From Sulfurovum lithotrophicum (GTDB lineage: Bacteria; Campylobacterota; Campylobacteria; Campylobacterales; Sulfurovaceae), in NCBI RefSeq assembly GCF_000987835.1, contig NZ_CP011308.1, positions 1,674,001 to 1,738,000 of the forward strand: a stretch of DNA of 64,000 nucleotides, in the 5' to 3' direction. This document shows, in pieces, positions 18,326-26,407 of the stretch. The position numbers and the translations under genes were made by a program. Within the stretch, counting starts at the first letter, position 1; every line of letters begins with the position of its first letter. A model generated the notes under the pieces. It made no database searches. It had not been told where the DNA came from and saw only the letters and a list, made by a program, of their open reading frames with translations.

Positions 18326-18748
18326 TTACCATTTTCTCAGACGTACATGGCATTTCATGCACTGTCCTGAGATCTTGCTGTATGCCTGTAGGGCCTGGAC
18401 TGCATCTCCGTCAGAGAAACGCTCTTCAACATCGTTTGCTTTGTTCTTGATTTTCTTTTGGATTTTCCGTGTCATCTTCAGATCATTATTCAACCATTTT
18501 TCATAAATATCTTTATTGTTCACTTCTGAATCGATCGGTCTGACATTTGTGATGGTCTCCTTAAGCACTTTTGTTCCCGCTTTGATAATATCGACATTGT
18601 TATAGAAGAAGCCGGACTGTATATCCTGCATCGCCTGTGCCATCTTCTGCATATCTGCAATCCTGTCTGCCTGCGTATACCCTTCTGCCATCGCAAAAGC
18701 CGTTGTTACAGCCGTTAACAGTGTAAACCGACGTAATAATTCTACCAT
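18326..18748 (-). CDS. Cytochrome c-prime-like periplasmic monohaem protein
   Basis: A 140-residue exported protein: signal peptide up to about residue 21 (ending AFAMA), then an alpha-helical body, then a single haem c motif CMKCH at residues 130-134, six residues from the end. A helical bundle with the haem motif at the extreme C-terminus is the layout of class II cytochromes c (cytochrome c-prime), which bind NO or CO or act as electron carriers. The sequence match is by architecture only. The ribosome binding site AAGGGGATG precedes the ATG. It lies upstream of the orphan adaptor gene with a 97-base gap. Confidence 0.75.
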   Translation of the reverse strand: MVELLRRFTLLTAVTTAFAMAEGYTQADRIADMQKMAQAMQDIQSGFFYNNVDIIKAGTKVLKETITNVRPIDSEVNNKDIYEKWLNNDLKMTRKIQKKIKNKANDVEERFSDGDAVQALQAYSKISGQCMKCHVRLRKW

Positions 18749-18944
18749 TTTATCATCCCCTTATCGATAATATTATTAGATAACAACATTGTAACCAATT
18801 ATCTTTAATGAAACAATTACATTTATTATCATCATCAAGTTTAATTACATTTTTTTATACAGTTTAAGTTTTAATTTAAATATTTGTTGATAAGATGCTG
18901 ATAGGTGATACCTACAAATCAACAACCAAACAAAAGGATGGTAT

Positions 18945-20030
18945 ATGAAAAAAACAGTAATTTCATGTGTAGCAGCAGCGGCACTTTTAACAAGTGCTCA
19001 AGCAGATTTCAGCTTTGGAGACATGTTCAAAGATATGAAAGAAGCAGCGATTTCTATGAGTAAAGATGCTAAAGACAGCGTCGAGTCCATGAAAGACGGT
19101 GCAGTAGAAACAAGTAAGAGTGCTGAAAGAACCGTAACAAATGTAAGTGCGGATGCAAAAGATACATCTGTCAAAGTATCTGACGACCTTAAAACAGCAC
19201 AAGTTTCAACAAGTAAAGATGTCAGAGATGCAACAGTGGAAGTAGCGGAAGATACAAAAGATTCTATTACTAACACAACAAAAGATCTTAAAGACTCTAC
19301 TACGATCGCATCCAAAGATATGAAAGATTCGGCTATTTCCGTTTCAAAAGATATCAATGATGCAACGAAAACTGTTTCAAACGACTCAAGAGACTCAGTC
19401 AAAACTGTTTCAAATGATTCAAGAGATTCCGTAAAAACTGTCTCGAATGATACAACTGATTCAGTCAAAACTGTTTCCAACGACTCAAGAGACTCAGTCA
19501 AAACAGTTTCAAACGACTCAAGAGATTCTGTTAAAACTGTTTCAAACGACACAACTGACTCAGTCAAAACTGTTTCAAACGATTCGAGAGATTCCGTTAA
19601 AACCGTTTCCAACGATTCCAGAGATTCTGTTAAAACAGTTTCAAACGATACAAGAGATTCCGTTCAAACCGTTTCCAACGATCTTGATGATACAACAAAA
19701 ACAGTTTCCAACGATTCAAGAGATTCTGTAAAAACCGTTTCAAATGATTCAAGAGATTCTGTACAAACTGTATCCAACGATACAAGAGACTCTGTAAAAG
19801 AAGTTTCCAACGATCTTGATGATACAACAAGAACAGTATCCAACGATTCCAGAGATTCTGTCAAGAGAGTTTCAGACAATGTCAACGACTCTACAAAAAC
19901 GATCTCCAACGATTCAAGAGATTCTGTAAAAGACGTTTCCGACAATGCGAACGACTCTACAAAAACGATCTCAAAAGAGACAAGAAAATCAGTAAAAGAA
20001 GTGGCTGACGATAACGACGCGCACAAATAA
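18945..20030 (+). CDS. Exported hendecad-repeat protein, LEA-like
   Basis: A 361-residue protein with a signal peptide (residues 1-20, ending SAQA) and a mature part built almost wholly of 11-residue units. Degenerate units run from about residue 39 (SKDAKDSVESM) with one 7-residue interruption; 19 close copies of the unit TVSNDSRDSVK span residues 143-351. Hydrophobic residues recur at unit positions 2 and 10, with a variable one at position 6, spaced 3-4-4 as in right-handed hendecad coiled coils. The same spacing is found in the 11-mer motif of group 3 LEA proteins. No Cys or Trp occurs in the mature chain, and Asp, Ser, Lys and Thr dominate. The ATG has AAGGATG upstream. A desiccation, osmotic or membrane-protective role in the periplasm is inference. 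Confidence 0.85.
   Translation: MKKTVISCVAAAALLTSAQADFSFGDMFKDMKEAAISMSKDAKDSVESMKDGAVETSKSAERTVTNVSADAKDTSVKVSDDLKTAQVSTSKDVRDATVEVAEDTKDSITNTTKDLKDSTTIASKDMKDSAISVSKDINDATKTVSNDSRDSVKTVSNDSRDSVKTVSNDTTDSVKTVSNDSRDSVKTVSNDSRDSVKTVSNDTTDSVKTVSNDSRDSVKTVSNDSRDSVKTVSNDTRDSVQTVSNDLDDTTKTVSNDSRDSVKTVSNDSRDSVQTVSNDTRDSVKEVSNDLDDTTRTVSNDSRDSVKRVSDNVNDSTKTISNDSRDSVKDVSDNANDSTKTISKETRKSVKEVADDNDAHK
19371..19997 (+). repeat. 33-base tandem coding repeat, 19 units
   Basis: Nineteen in-frame 33-base units encode the hendecads. Two three-unit blocks (19371-19469, 19470-19568; pattern SR, SR, TT) are followed by two four-unit blocks (19569-19700, 19701-19832; pattern SR, SR, TR, LD). Units of identical protein sequence differ at synonymous positions. 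Confidence 0.9.
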
Positions 20031-20048
20031 TCTTTCCATCCACACTTC

Positions 20049-20079
20049 GAAAAGCTACCGTAACTTTTGGTAGCTTTTC
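20049..20079 (+). terminator. Terminator after the hendecad-repeat gene
   Basis: An 11-base perfect stem GAAAAGCTACC/GGTAGCTTTTC, 18 bases past the stop, followed by ACTTCTATT. Confidence 0.7.
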
Positions 20080-20169
20080 ACTTCTATTGATCAAAAATCA
20101 TTAATTTCATTTATTTTATATATAAATAATATGCTATTCTATATTATTAATTATTCTAAGGATATGCCT

Positions 20170-22257
20170 ATGTCGCTTTTTAAAAAGTTCTTCATTCTAA
20201 GCCTGCTGTTCATCATCCCTCTCTCTCTTTTTTCTGCTAATACCAAAAATGACGATTCACTTGCAGTGATCTATACGATCAAAGGCGATGCCGAGAAGAA
20301 ATACAATGCCATGATGGAAGAGAAACTAAAGACCATAGGATTCAACCTCACCGACCCGCACAAAAGGGTCAATGACCAATACAAAAAGAAATATGGTTCG
20401 ACCGTTCTGGATGTACTGAGCTTCATGCCCGTTGTCAATGACAAAATGATGCTTCCCCTGCTCAACATCGATCCCCGCATTTCCGGTTTCGGCCCTTTCA
20501 ATATGCTCATTGCCAAGAAGCTGGATGAAGATTTCACACAGGTGGGGCATCTCTCTCCCAAAGTGATGCTGGATATCCTTGGCATCAAAGATCAAAAGAT
20601 CCGGGATACTTTCACGGCCAGCTTTGCCTCGCTCGATGCAATGGTCGAAAAGGAACTGGGAGGCAAGAAAAGCTATCTGCCGCTGAAAAAACTGCCAAAG
20701 CAGACAATGCTGACTTACGAATACACCTTCGAACCCGTAGACGATATTGAAGACTTCATGGATGAGTTTCAAGGCAAATTCGAAGATGCCTTTATCAAGA
20801 AAGAATATCTCATAGCCGGCTATCATAACTTCATGGAGAGCACACCCGATGCCACGGAAGTCCTGAAAGACTACGATGCTTTCTGGACCTATTCCCTCTG
20901 TCACCTTGAATTCTCCTACAATATGTTCGATACTGAAAATGCAAAGCCGCTTGCAGGACTCTTCGCACCCTGTACCATGTATATGTTCATTCCCAAAGGG
21001 AGCAACAAACTCATTGTGGGTATGTACAGACTGCATAACTGGACCGACAGTCTTGGTATCACCGATGAAAAAAGAGTCAAACTTGTAGAGAAGCTTGACA
21101 GGGAGATACCTGAACTTCTCACTTCCCTGGGAATGAAGGCCACTCCGAATGTCAATCCACTGATCGGTTCACCAAAACCGATTGCAAAACCAGCCGTAAC
21201 ACAGAAGAGAAAAGTACCGACAGTACCTGCCAAACCATCAGCTAAAAAAGAAGAAACAAAAGCAAAAGCAGTCGCGACTACAGAGACGAAGAAAACCATC
21301 AATATCCCAACAAGTAATAAGACAGTTGAGATCACACTTCCGATACCGCCAAAGCCTGTAAAACCAGTTAAGATAAAAACGTTCCATACACAACAGAAGA
21401 TACTGGACCGCTCAATAAAATTTTCCAAACGTATGCCTCCGAATTACATTCCCCCGGAACAAAGAATAGCTAAAGGGAAAGCGAAAAATACGGCAACGGA
21501 TATAGGTGAAGTAGTTCACGGCAGGGTACCTGCCTATATCAGAGGTAAATACATTGATGTTAAAGAAGCTGAAAAACGACTCAAAAAAGCCGGTTTCACC
21601 ATTTTGGGAGAAACAACACTTGATAAAAAAGGAAATCTGGTCTCCATCGTCTTTACAGACAAAGGGCTGAGAAAAATGGCCGGCAAAAAGAACCGTGGTT
21701 TCGCGGCTTCACTGCGTCTGCTTGTCGACAAAAAAGATAACCATATCAGTATTACCAACCCGATATACATGGCCAAGGCATTCATGCAGGATCAGTATGA
21801 TGACAAGGCAGCCAAAGCAACACTCAAGAAGATCACAGATAACTTCGAAAATCTGCTGAATTCCAAAGACAAACTGAAGTTCCAGCTGCTTCCAAACTAC
21901 CAGTTCATGCACGGCATGCCAAAATACCAGGATATGGTCGTGGTAGCAAGAGGGGACAATCTGCTTTCCAAAATCAAGAACAACAAGAAAGTACTCTTCG
22001 TACAGAAACTGGATAACGGTGCGACCCTGATCGGCGTAGCACTTGGCAGACGTACCGGTAAATTCATCGGACGTATCGGTACGAACAATGCCGCCCTGCT
22101 TCCTTACCCTGTCCTCATAGAGAACGGTGAAGCCAAGATCATGGAACCGAAGTATTATATCTCTGTCATGTACCCGCTGCTTCAAATGTCAGAGTTCATG
22201 ACCATTGCAACCGTACCGGGCGCGATCATCAGAGATTGCGGGAAAGTGTTTAAGTAG
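20170..22257 (+). CDS. Two-domain exported protein with DUF302-like N-terminal region
   Basis: A 695-residue protein from ATG 20170 (AAGGA ends 7 bases upstream; the ATG at 20164 is too close to it). Signal peptide FFILSLLFIIPLSLFSA. Residues about 25-320 resemble DUF302-type domains, with a GLFAPCTMYMFIP segment near residue 260. A linker rich in Lys, Pro, Ala and Thr (about 325-400) leads to a C-terminal domain (about 440-695) paralogous to the protein at 10581-11630, sharing YQFM-GMP, GD-LL-K and the MSEFM-IA--PGAI ending. The linker looks extended and could span the cell wall. Function unknown. It follows the hendecad protein gene with a terminator between, so it probably has its own promoter. 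Confidence 0.8.
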   Translation: MSLFKKFFILSLLFIIPLSLFSANTKNDDSLAVIYTIKGDAEKKYNAMMEEKLKTIGFNLTDPHKRVNDQYKKKYGSTVLDVLSFMPVVNDKMMLPLLNIDPRISGFGPFNMLIAKKLDEDFTQVGHLSPKVMLDILGIKDQKIRDTFTASFASLDAMVEKELGGKKSYLPLKKLPKQTMLTYEYTFEPVDDIEDFMDEFQGKFEDAFIKKEYLIAGYHNFMESTPDATEVLKDYDAFWTYSLCHLEFSYNMFDTENAKPLAGLFAPCTMYMFIPKGSNKLIVGMYRLHNWTDSLGITDEKRVKLVEKLDREIPELLTSLGMKATPNVNPLIGSPKPIAKPAVTQKRKVPTVPAKPSAKKEETKAKAVATTETKKTINIPTSNKTVEITLPIPPKPVKPVKIKTFHTQQKILDRSIKFSKRMPPNYIPPEQRIAKGKAKNTATDIGEVVHGRVPAYIRGKYIDVKEAEKRLKKAGFTILGETTLDKKGNLVSIVFTDKGLRKMAGKKNRGFAASLRLLVDKKDNHISITNPIYMAKAFMQDQYDDKAAKATLKKITDNFENLLNSKDKLKFQLLPNYQFMHGMPKYQDMVVVARGDNLLSKIKNNKKVLFVQKLDNGATLIGVALGRRTGKFIGRIGTNNAALLPYPVLIENGEAKIMEPKYYISVMYPLLQMSEFMTIATVPGAIIRDCGKVFK

Positions 22258-22265
22258 AAATATGA

Positions 22266-22291
22266 ATGTTCAACGTATTGCGTTGAACATT
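22266..22291 (+). terminator. Terminator after the two-domain exported protein gene
   Basis: A strong hairpin AATGTTCAACG/CGTTGAACATT with a 5-base loop, followed by TTACTCTTTG, 8 bases past the stop. It lies between convergent genes and may act in both directions. Confidence 0.75.
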
Positions 22292-22371
22292 TTACTCTTT
22301 GATTCTAAGTAAAAAGCAGAGGTAAAGTAAGATTGGAACGGGCGAGTAAAGTCACCCGTCAAATATAAATA

Positions 22372-22938
22372 TTATTTGGCTTTCTCCAGGTACTTCCCTT
22401 CAACCGTATCCACCTTGATCATTTCTCCTTCAAGTACATGGAAAGGTACCTGAACTACCGCACCGCTCTCGAGTGTGGCAGGCTTCTTGCCGCCCTGTGA
22501 GTCACCTTTGAAGTTAGGCGGTGTCTCAACGATCTTGAGTACCACTGTCTGAGGGATCTCGACAGAAATCGCTTCACCGTTATGGAACAAAATATCCGCT
22601 TCCATACCGTCTATCATAAATTCGAATGTCTCTTTACCTACCTGCTCATGTGTCAGGCCGATCTGGTCAAACGTGGTCGTATCCATAAACTGAAGCATCT
22701 CGCCATCATCGTAAAGATACTGCATTGTCTTCTGTTCGAGTTCAGGCACTTCAAATTTATCACCCGCATGTACAGTTTTTTCGATCACCTTACCTGTTTT
22801 GAGGTTCTTGATCTTGACACGTACGAACGCCGCGCCTTTACCCGGCTTAACGTGTTGGAATTCAGTTACTTTATACGGGTTGCCGTCCAGTTCAAGTCTT
22901 ACGCCTTTTTTGATATCACCCATTCCGATTGTTGCCAT
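22372..22938 (-). CDS. efp: Translation elongation factor P
   Basis: A 188-residue EF-P that relieves ribosome stalling at polyproline. Three beta-barrel domains fit the length. The N-terminal KOW-like domain carries the loop [11 protein letters not shown] with the Lys at about residue 34 that is modified in many bacteria; the C-terminal OB domain has the signature region ending [17 protein letters not shown]. It is preceded by AAGGATATATC and a TATAAT box, and transcribed alone on the minus strand, convergent with the gene at 20170. Confidence 0.96.
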   Translation of the reverse strand: MATIGMGDIKKGVRLELDGNPYKVTEFQHVKPGKGAAFVRVKIKNLKTGKVIEKTVHAGDKFEVPELEQKTMQYLYDDGEMLQFMDTTTFDQIGLTHEQVGKETFEFMIDGMEADILFHNGEAISVEIPQTVVLKIVETPPNFKGDSQGGKKPATLESGAVVQVPFHVLEGEMIKVDTVEGKYLEKAK

Positions 22939-22965
22939 GATATATCCTTAAAAATAAATTGAGTG

Positions 22966-22971
22966 ATTATA
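22966..22971 (-). promoter_or_regulatory. -10 box upstream of efp
   Basis: Minus-strand TATAAT within TTTGCTATAATCAC, 28-33 bases before the efp ATG. Confidence 0.6.
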
Positions 22972-23004
22972 GCAAAGAGTTGGTAAAAGGGTAATGGACA
23001 GCAC

Positions 23005-23030
23005 CGGAGAGTGAGTAAAAACACTCTCCG
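23005..23030 (-). terminator. Hairpin after the RND operon
   Basis: A 9-base perfect stem CGGAGAGTG/CACTCTCCG with an 8-base loop, 19 bases past the stop of the RND C-half gene. No T-run follows on the minus strand, so it may be a stabilising or attenuating hairpin instead. Confidence 0.5.
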
Positions 23031-23048
23031 ACACAGAAAGAAGGTTTG

Positions 23049-24773
23049 TTATTTTGTAATAGAAATACTGTCTTTGCGTTTACCGTGTTCATCAAGATGG
23101 AAATCCATCGCTTTTGAATTGTGCATCAGTACCGGTACGAAGATCAGCGATACAAAGACCGCCGCTACCGTACCAGAGATCAGTGCGACACCCAGACCGC
23201 CAAAGACAGGGTCGGAAGCAAGCAGTGCCGAACCAAGGATGATCGCAACAGCGGTCAGTGCGATTGGTTTCGCTCTGGTCGCCGTTGCAGTGGCAATTGC
23301 CTCTTTCTTGTCCATACCGTGATATTCCATCAGCGACTTGGCAAAGTCGATCAGAAGCAGTGAGTTCCTCGAACTGATACCCATCAGGGCGATAAAGCCG
23401 ATCAGCGAGGTCGCTGTCAGGAAGAAGGTCTCACTCGTAAAGAAGTTGGCCACCCAGTGCCCTACGATCACACCAATAAGAGAGAGGAACGATCCAAGCA
23501 GGATAATACCCGAAATGGCAAAGCTCTTATAGTAGATCACCAATAGCAGGAAGATCAGTACCAATGCAGCGATGAACGCACCACCAAGATCCCTGAAGGT
23601 ATCAAGTGTCACTTTCATCTCACCGTCCCAGCGAAGCAGGAACTTTTCTCCGGTCTTTTTATCCGTCAGGTAAAGATCGAACATATAGGTTGTAAATCCG
23701 GCCTTCTCGATCTCATAATCTTTGGAGAATGCTTCTATCATTTTCTCTCTTGCATCAAGCAGCGGATAGACCTGAGAGACCATGTCCGTTTCGGCAACAA
23801 CATTGACCATACGGGAAAGGTCTTTGTGCATAATCATCGGACTCGATTTTACCTTCCTGATCGTCACCACTTCACTGAGTGGTACCATCATCCCTTTCAT
23901 GTTCATCAGGTTCAAAGAAGAAAGTTTGCTTCGCAATTCATTTTCATTACGTCCATTCAGTGTTTTACTCTCTTTTTGTAATATGAGGAATATCGGTATC
24001 TGGTCAGGCACGTCTTTTGAGTTCTTGTGTGCTATGACCATCCCCTCGAATGCCAGATAAAGAATGTTGTTTACCTGTTCAACGCTCAATCCGCTTCTGG
24101 CCACCTTTTCTTTGTCTGGAATCAGTTCAAATTTATCAAAAATATCGTCCATCATCACGTCAATATCGACAAGACCTTCGGTTTTTGCAAAAATATTTGC
24201 AACACGTACAGAAATGTCACGGACTTTCTTCAGGTTCTCACCATGCACTTCAAGTACAATAGAAGCCAGTGTCGGAGGTCCGGCAGGCTGTTCAACGAAT
24301 TTGATGTTGGTTCCCTTGACCAGAGGCAGACATTTCTTTTTAACGATGGGTCTAAGTCTCTGTGTCATGAGAAAAGAGGGTTCTGCTCTCGTATGTTTGT
24401 CCGTAAGATTGACAGAAATTTCTGAAACATTCTCCGTACTTTTCATCGCTGCACCTTTGACAAGTCCCGCATAATCAAGTGGTATACCCTGCCCGCGGAA
24501 GAGCTCAAGGTTCATGATCTCTTTTTCATCTTTAAGTATATCGATGACACACTGGTTGACCTTGTCTGTCTGTTCTATGGAAGATCCCGTCGGTGTATCC
24601 ACATAGACAGAGAAGGTATTGTCGCTTTTTCCGGGAAGCATTTTTGCCAGCACCATTTTGGTGGGAAACATCATCAAAGAGAGGAAGAAAGCCGCTGCTG
24701 TCAATACAATGACCAGCATCTTCTTGCTTTTACTGCTAAGGATGCCGTAAATGAATTTTTCCAAACCTTTCAT
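23049..24773 (-). CDS. RND efflux permease, C-terminal half (TM7-12)
   Basis: A 574-residue protein equal to the second half of an AcrB/CusA-type RND pump. An N-terminal membrane helix (MLVIVLTAAAFFLSLMMF) is TM7, then a large periplasmic region beginning KSDNTFSVYVDTPTGSS, then TM8-12 with the family segment SRNSLLLIDFA. It begins exactly at the cytoplasmic TM6-TM7 junction of a normal pump. The ATG overlaps the upstream stop as TAATG with GGAGG just before it, so it is made by coupled translation. Intact RND pumps are single chains of about 1030-1100 residues; the two halves here total 1116. A sequencing frameshift is unlikely because both ends carry proper translation signals. Confidence 0.9.
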   Translation of the reverse strand: MKGLEKFIYGILSSKSKKMLVIVLTAAAFFLSLMMFPTKMVLAKMLPGKSDNTFSVYVDTPTGSSIEQTDKVNQCVIDILKDEKEIMNLELFRGQGIPLDYAGLVKGAAMKSTENVSEISVNLTDKHTRAEPSFLMTQRLRPIVKKKCLPLVKGTNIKFVEQPAGPPTLASIVLEVHGENLKKVRDISVRVANIFAKTEGLVDIDVMMDDIFDKFELIPDKEKVARSGLSVEQVNNILYLAFEGMVIAHKNSKDVPDQIPIFLILQKESKTLNGRNENELRSKLSSLNLMNMKGMMVPLSEVVTIRKVKSSPMIMHKDLSRMVNVVAETDMVSQVYPLLDAREKMIEAFSKDYEIEKAGFTTYMFDLYLTDKKTGEKFLLRWDGEMKVTLDTFRDLGGAFIAALVLIFLLLVIYYKSFAISGIILLGSFLSLIGVIVGHWVANFFTSETFFLTATSLIGFIALMGISSRNSLLLIDFAKSLMEYHGMDKKEAIATATATRAKPIALTAVAIILGSALLASDPVFGGLGVALISGTVAAVFVSLIFVPVLMHNSKAMDFHLDEHGKRKDSISITK

Positions 24774-26401
24774 TACTTGACCTCCTTGTTCTTTTTATCT
24801 TTTTTATGATGATGGTGCTTATGTACCGGTTTTTTCAACAGTTTCAAACTCAAATACGGTGTAAAGATATACGCCACAAAAAGTGAAGCGATCAATGCCA
24901 CCGGTACATTATAGGGGATAGGCTTCATGAACGATCCCATCATGCCCCCGACAAATGCCATCGGTACCATCGTCAGAATGATCGCAAGTGTCGCAACGTT
25001 TGTAGGTGCACCGATCTCATCAGTCGCTTCGATCAACAGCTGATCCATCTCTTTCTCATCAACATCATGTGCATGCAGGTGCCTGTGGATATTTTCGATC
25101 ACAATGATCGCCGCATCCACCAGTAGTCCCAGCGAGAGCAGGAAGGCAAAGAGGGTGATCCTGTTGATCGTCTGTCCGGAGAGATAGGCTACGAAAAGTG
25201 TGATAGCCAAAATAGCCGGCACGGTAAAGGTAACGATCAGAGACTCTTTCCATCCCAAAGCAAATACCAGCATCAAAGCGATGATGACAATGGTGATGAT
25301 CAGGTGATTCATCAACTCGTTAACCGCTTCATTCGCACGTTCACCATAGTTTCGTGTAATAATGTAACCTATCCCCTCTTTGGCGAATTCTTTTTCATGT
25401 TCCTTCAGGACTTCGAGTACATCTTCGGCAACGAAGACCGCATTGGTCCCGGCAAGTTTTGCCACAGTAAGCGTCACCTGGTTTCTCTCTTCGCCGAGTT
25501 TGGTCGCATTGGCATCTTCCTTAAAACGCACTGTCGCTGTTTTAAAGTTCTGTATGTCCATACCTTCGGTTACTTTGGCAACGTCCCTGAGATAAATCGG
25601 TGACCCCATGTACTGTGCCACTATAACAGAACCGACATCCTGAACATTCTCTATAGCATTTTTGACACCGAAGATCACCAGCTCATTATTTTTAGTACGT
25701 CCTTTGACATCGGGAACATCCACAGCAACGGACTGTACCGCCTTCATGATCTGCCCCATCGAAAGGTGATAGGCGGAGAGTTTGCTCATATCCACCTCGA
25801 TGTTGTATTGCGCCTTTCTGGCACCCTTCAGGGTTGTTTTAGCCACATTATCCACGGCATTGATCTTCTGCTGTATTTTTCTCACCATTTCAAAGAGTTT
25901 AACATCATCAACATTACTCCCTTTTTTTGGGTAGAATGCCACAGTGACAATAGGAATATCGATGTCGATATCAAACGGTTTGATCAAAGGTTGCATGACC
26001 CCTTTTGGCATCAGGTCCATGTTCTGCATGACCTTGTCATAGAGTTTTAGGTTAGAATCTTCACGGTTCTCACCGATATAGTACATAACACTGACGACCC
26101 CATAGTTATTAAATGCCTGTCCGTAAATATGCTCAATACCTTTGACCTCACGCAGTTTACGCTCCAGGGGATTGATAATGATATTCTCGATCTCACGAGG
26201 CGTTGCTCCGGGCATCGCTACGACAACCCCACCACCGGAAATTGCGATCTGTGGATCTTCCTCTCTTGGCATGATATTGAGTGCCAAATATCCCATAAGG
26301 AGCAAAAATACACCCAGTACCGCGGTCAAAGGATTGCGTAAAAATCCTTTTGCAAGCTTCCCGGCATAGTCCGTTACCTGATATTCATTTTTTTCAGCCA
26401 T
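24773..26401 (-). CDS. RND efflux permease, N-terminal half (TM1-6) with His/Lys-rich tail
   Basis: A 542-residue first half of an RND pump: TM1 (LTAVLGVFLLLMGYLAL), a periplasmic porter and docking region, and TM2-6 with the TM4 motif GLLVDAAIIVIEN containing a single Asp, unlike the Asp pair of AcrB. It ends after TM6 with a cytoplasmic tail HKHHHHKKDKKNK that could bind metal or contact the other half. The Asp and the TM10 region of the other half would together form the proton relay, so both chains should be needed. It follows the adaptor gene (start 26401, adaptor stop 26408). Substrate unknown. Confidence 0.9.
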   Translation of the reverse strand: MAEKNEYQVTDYAGKLAKGFLRNPLTAVLGVFLLLMGYLALNIMPREEDPQIAISGGGVVVAMPGATPREIENIIINPLERKLREVKGIEHIYGQAFNNYGVVSVMYYIGENREDSNLKLYDKVMQNMDLMPKGVMQPLIKPFDIDIDIPIVTVAFYPKKGSNVDDVKLFEMVRKIQQKINAVDNVAKTTLKGARKAQYNIEVDMSKLSAYHLSMGQIMKAVQSVAVDVPDVKGRTKNNELVIFGVKNAIENVQDVGSVIVAQYMGSPIYLRDVAKVTEGMDIQNFKTATVRFKEDANATKLGEERNQVTLTVAKLAGTNAVFVAEDVLEVLKEHEKEFAKEGIGYIITRNYGERANEAVNELMNHLIITIVIIALMLVFALGWKESLIVTFTVPAILAITLFVAYLSGQTINRITLFAFLLSLGLLVDAAIIVIENIHRHLHAHDVDEKEMDQLLIEATDEIGAPTNVATLAIILTMVPMAFVGGMMGSFMKPIPYNVPVALIASLFVAYIFTPYLSLKLLKKPVHKHHHHKKDKKNKEVK

Positions 26402-26407
26402 ATTACT

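Noticed and set aside
19371-19997. Regular 33-base repeats suggestive of a CRISPR array
   Set aside because: There are no unique spacers; the period is an in-frame 11-codon unit inside an open gene with a signal peptide.
18998-20026. Long antisense open frames over the hendecad gene
   Set aside because: They are a by-product of the 33-base period and codon bias on the opposite strand; no ribosome binding site and no sensible protein.
20326-21036. 236-codon minus-strand frame opposite the two-domain exported protein
   Set aside because: A shadow of the real plus-strand gene, which has signal peptide, ribosome site and a paralogue.
22338-22359. Possible efp terminator (ACGGG/CCCGT)
   Set aside because: Only five good pairs around a large loop and no T-run; left out as a feature.
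24773-24773. RND pump split as a sequencing frameshift
   Set aside because: The second gene has a correctly spaced GGAGG and ATG, and the first ends in a distinct charged tail, so the split looks genuine.
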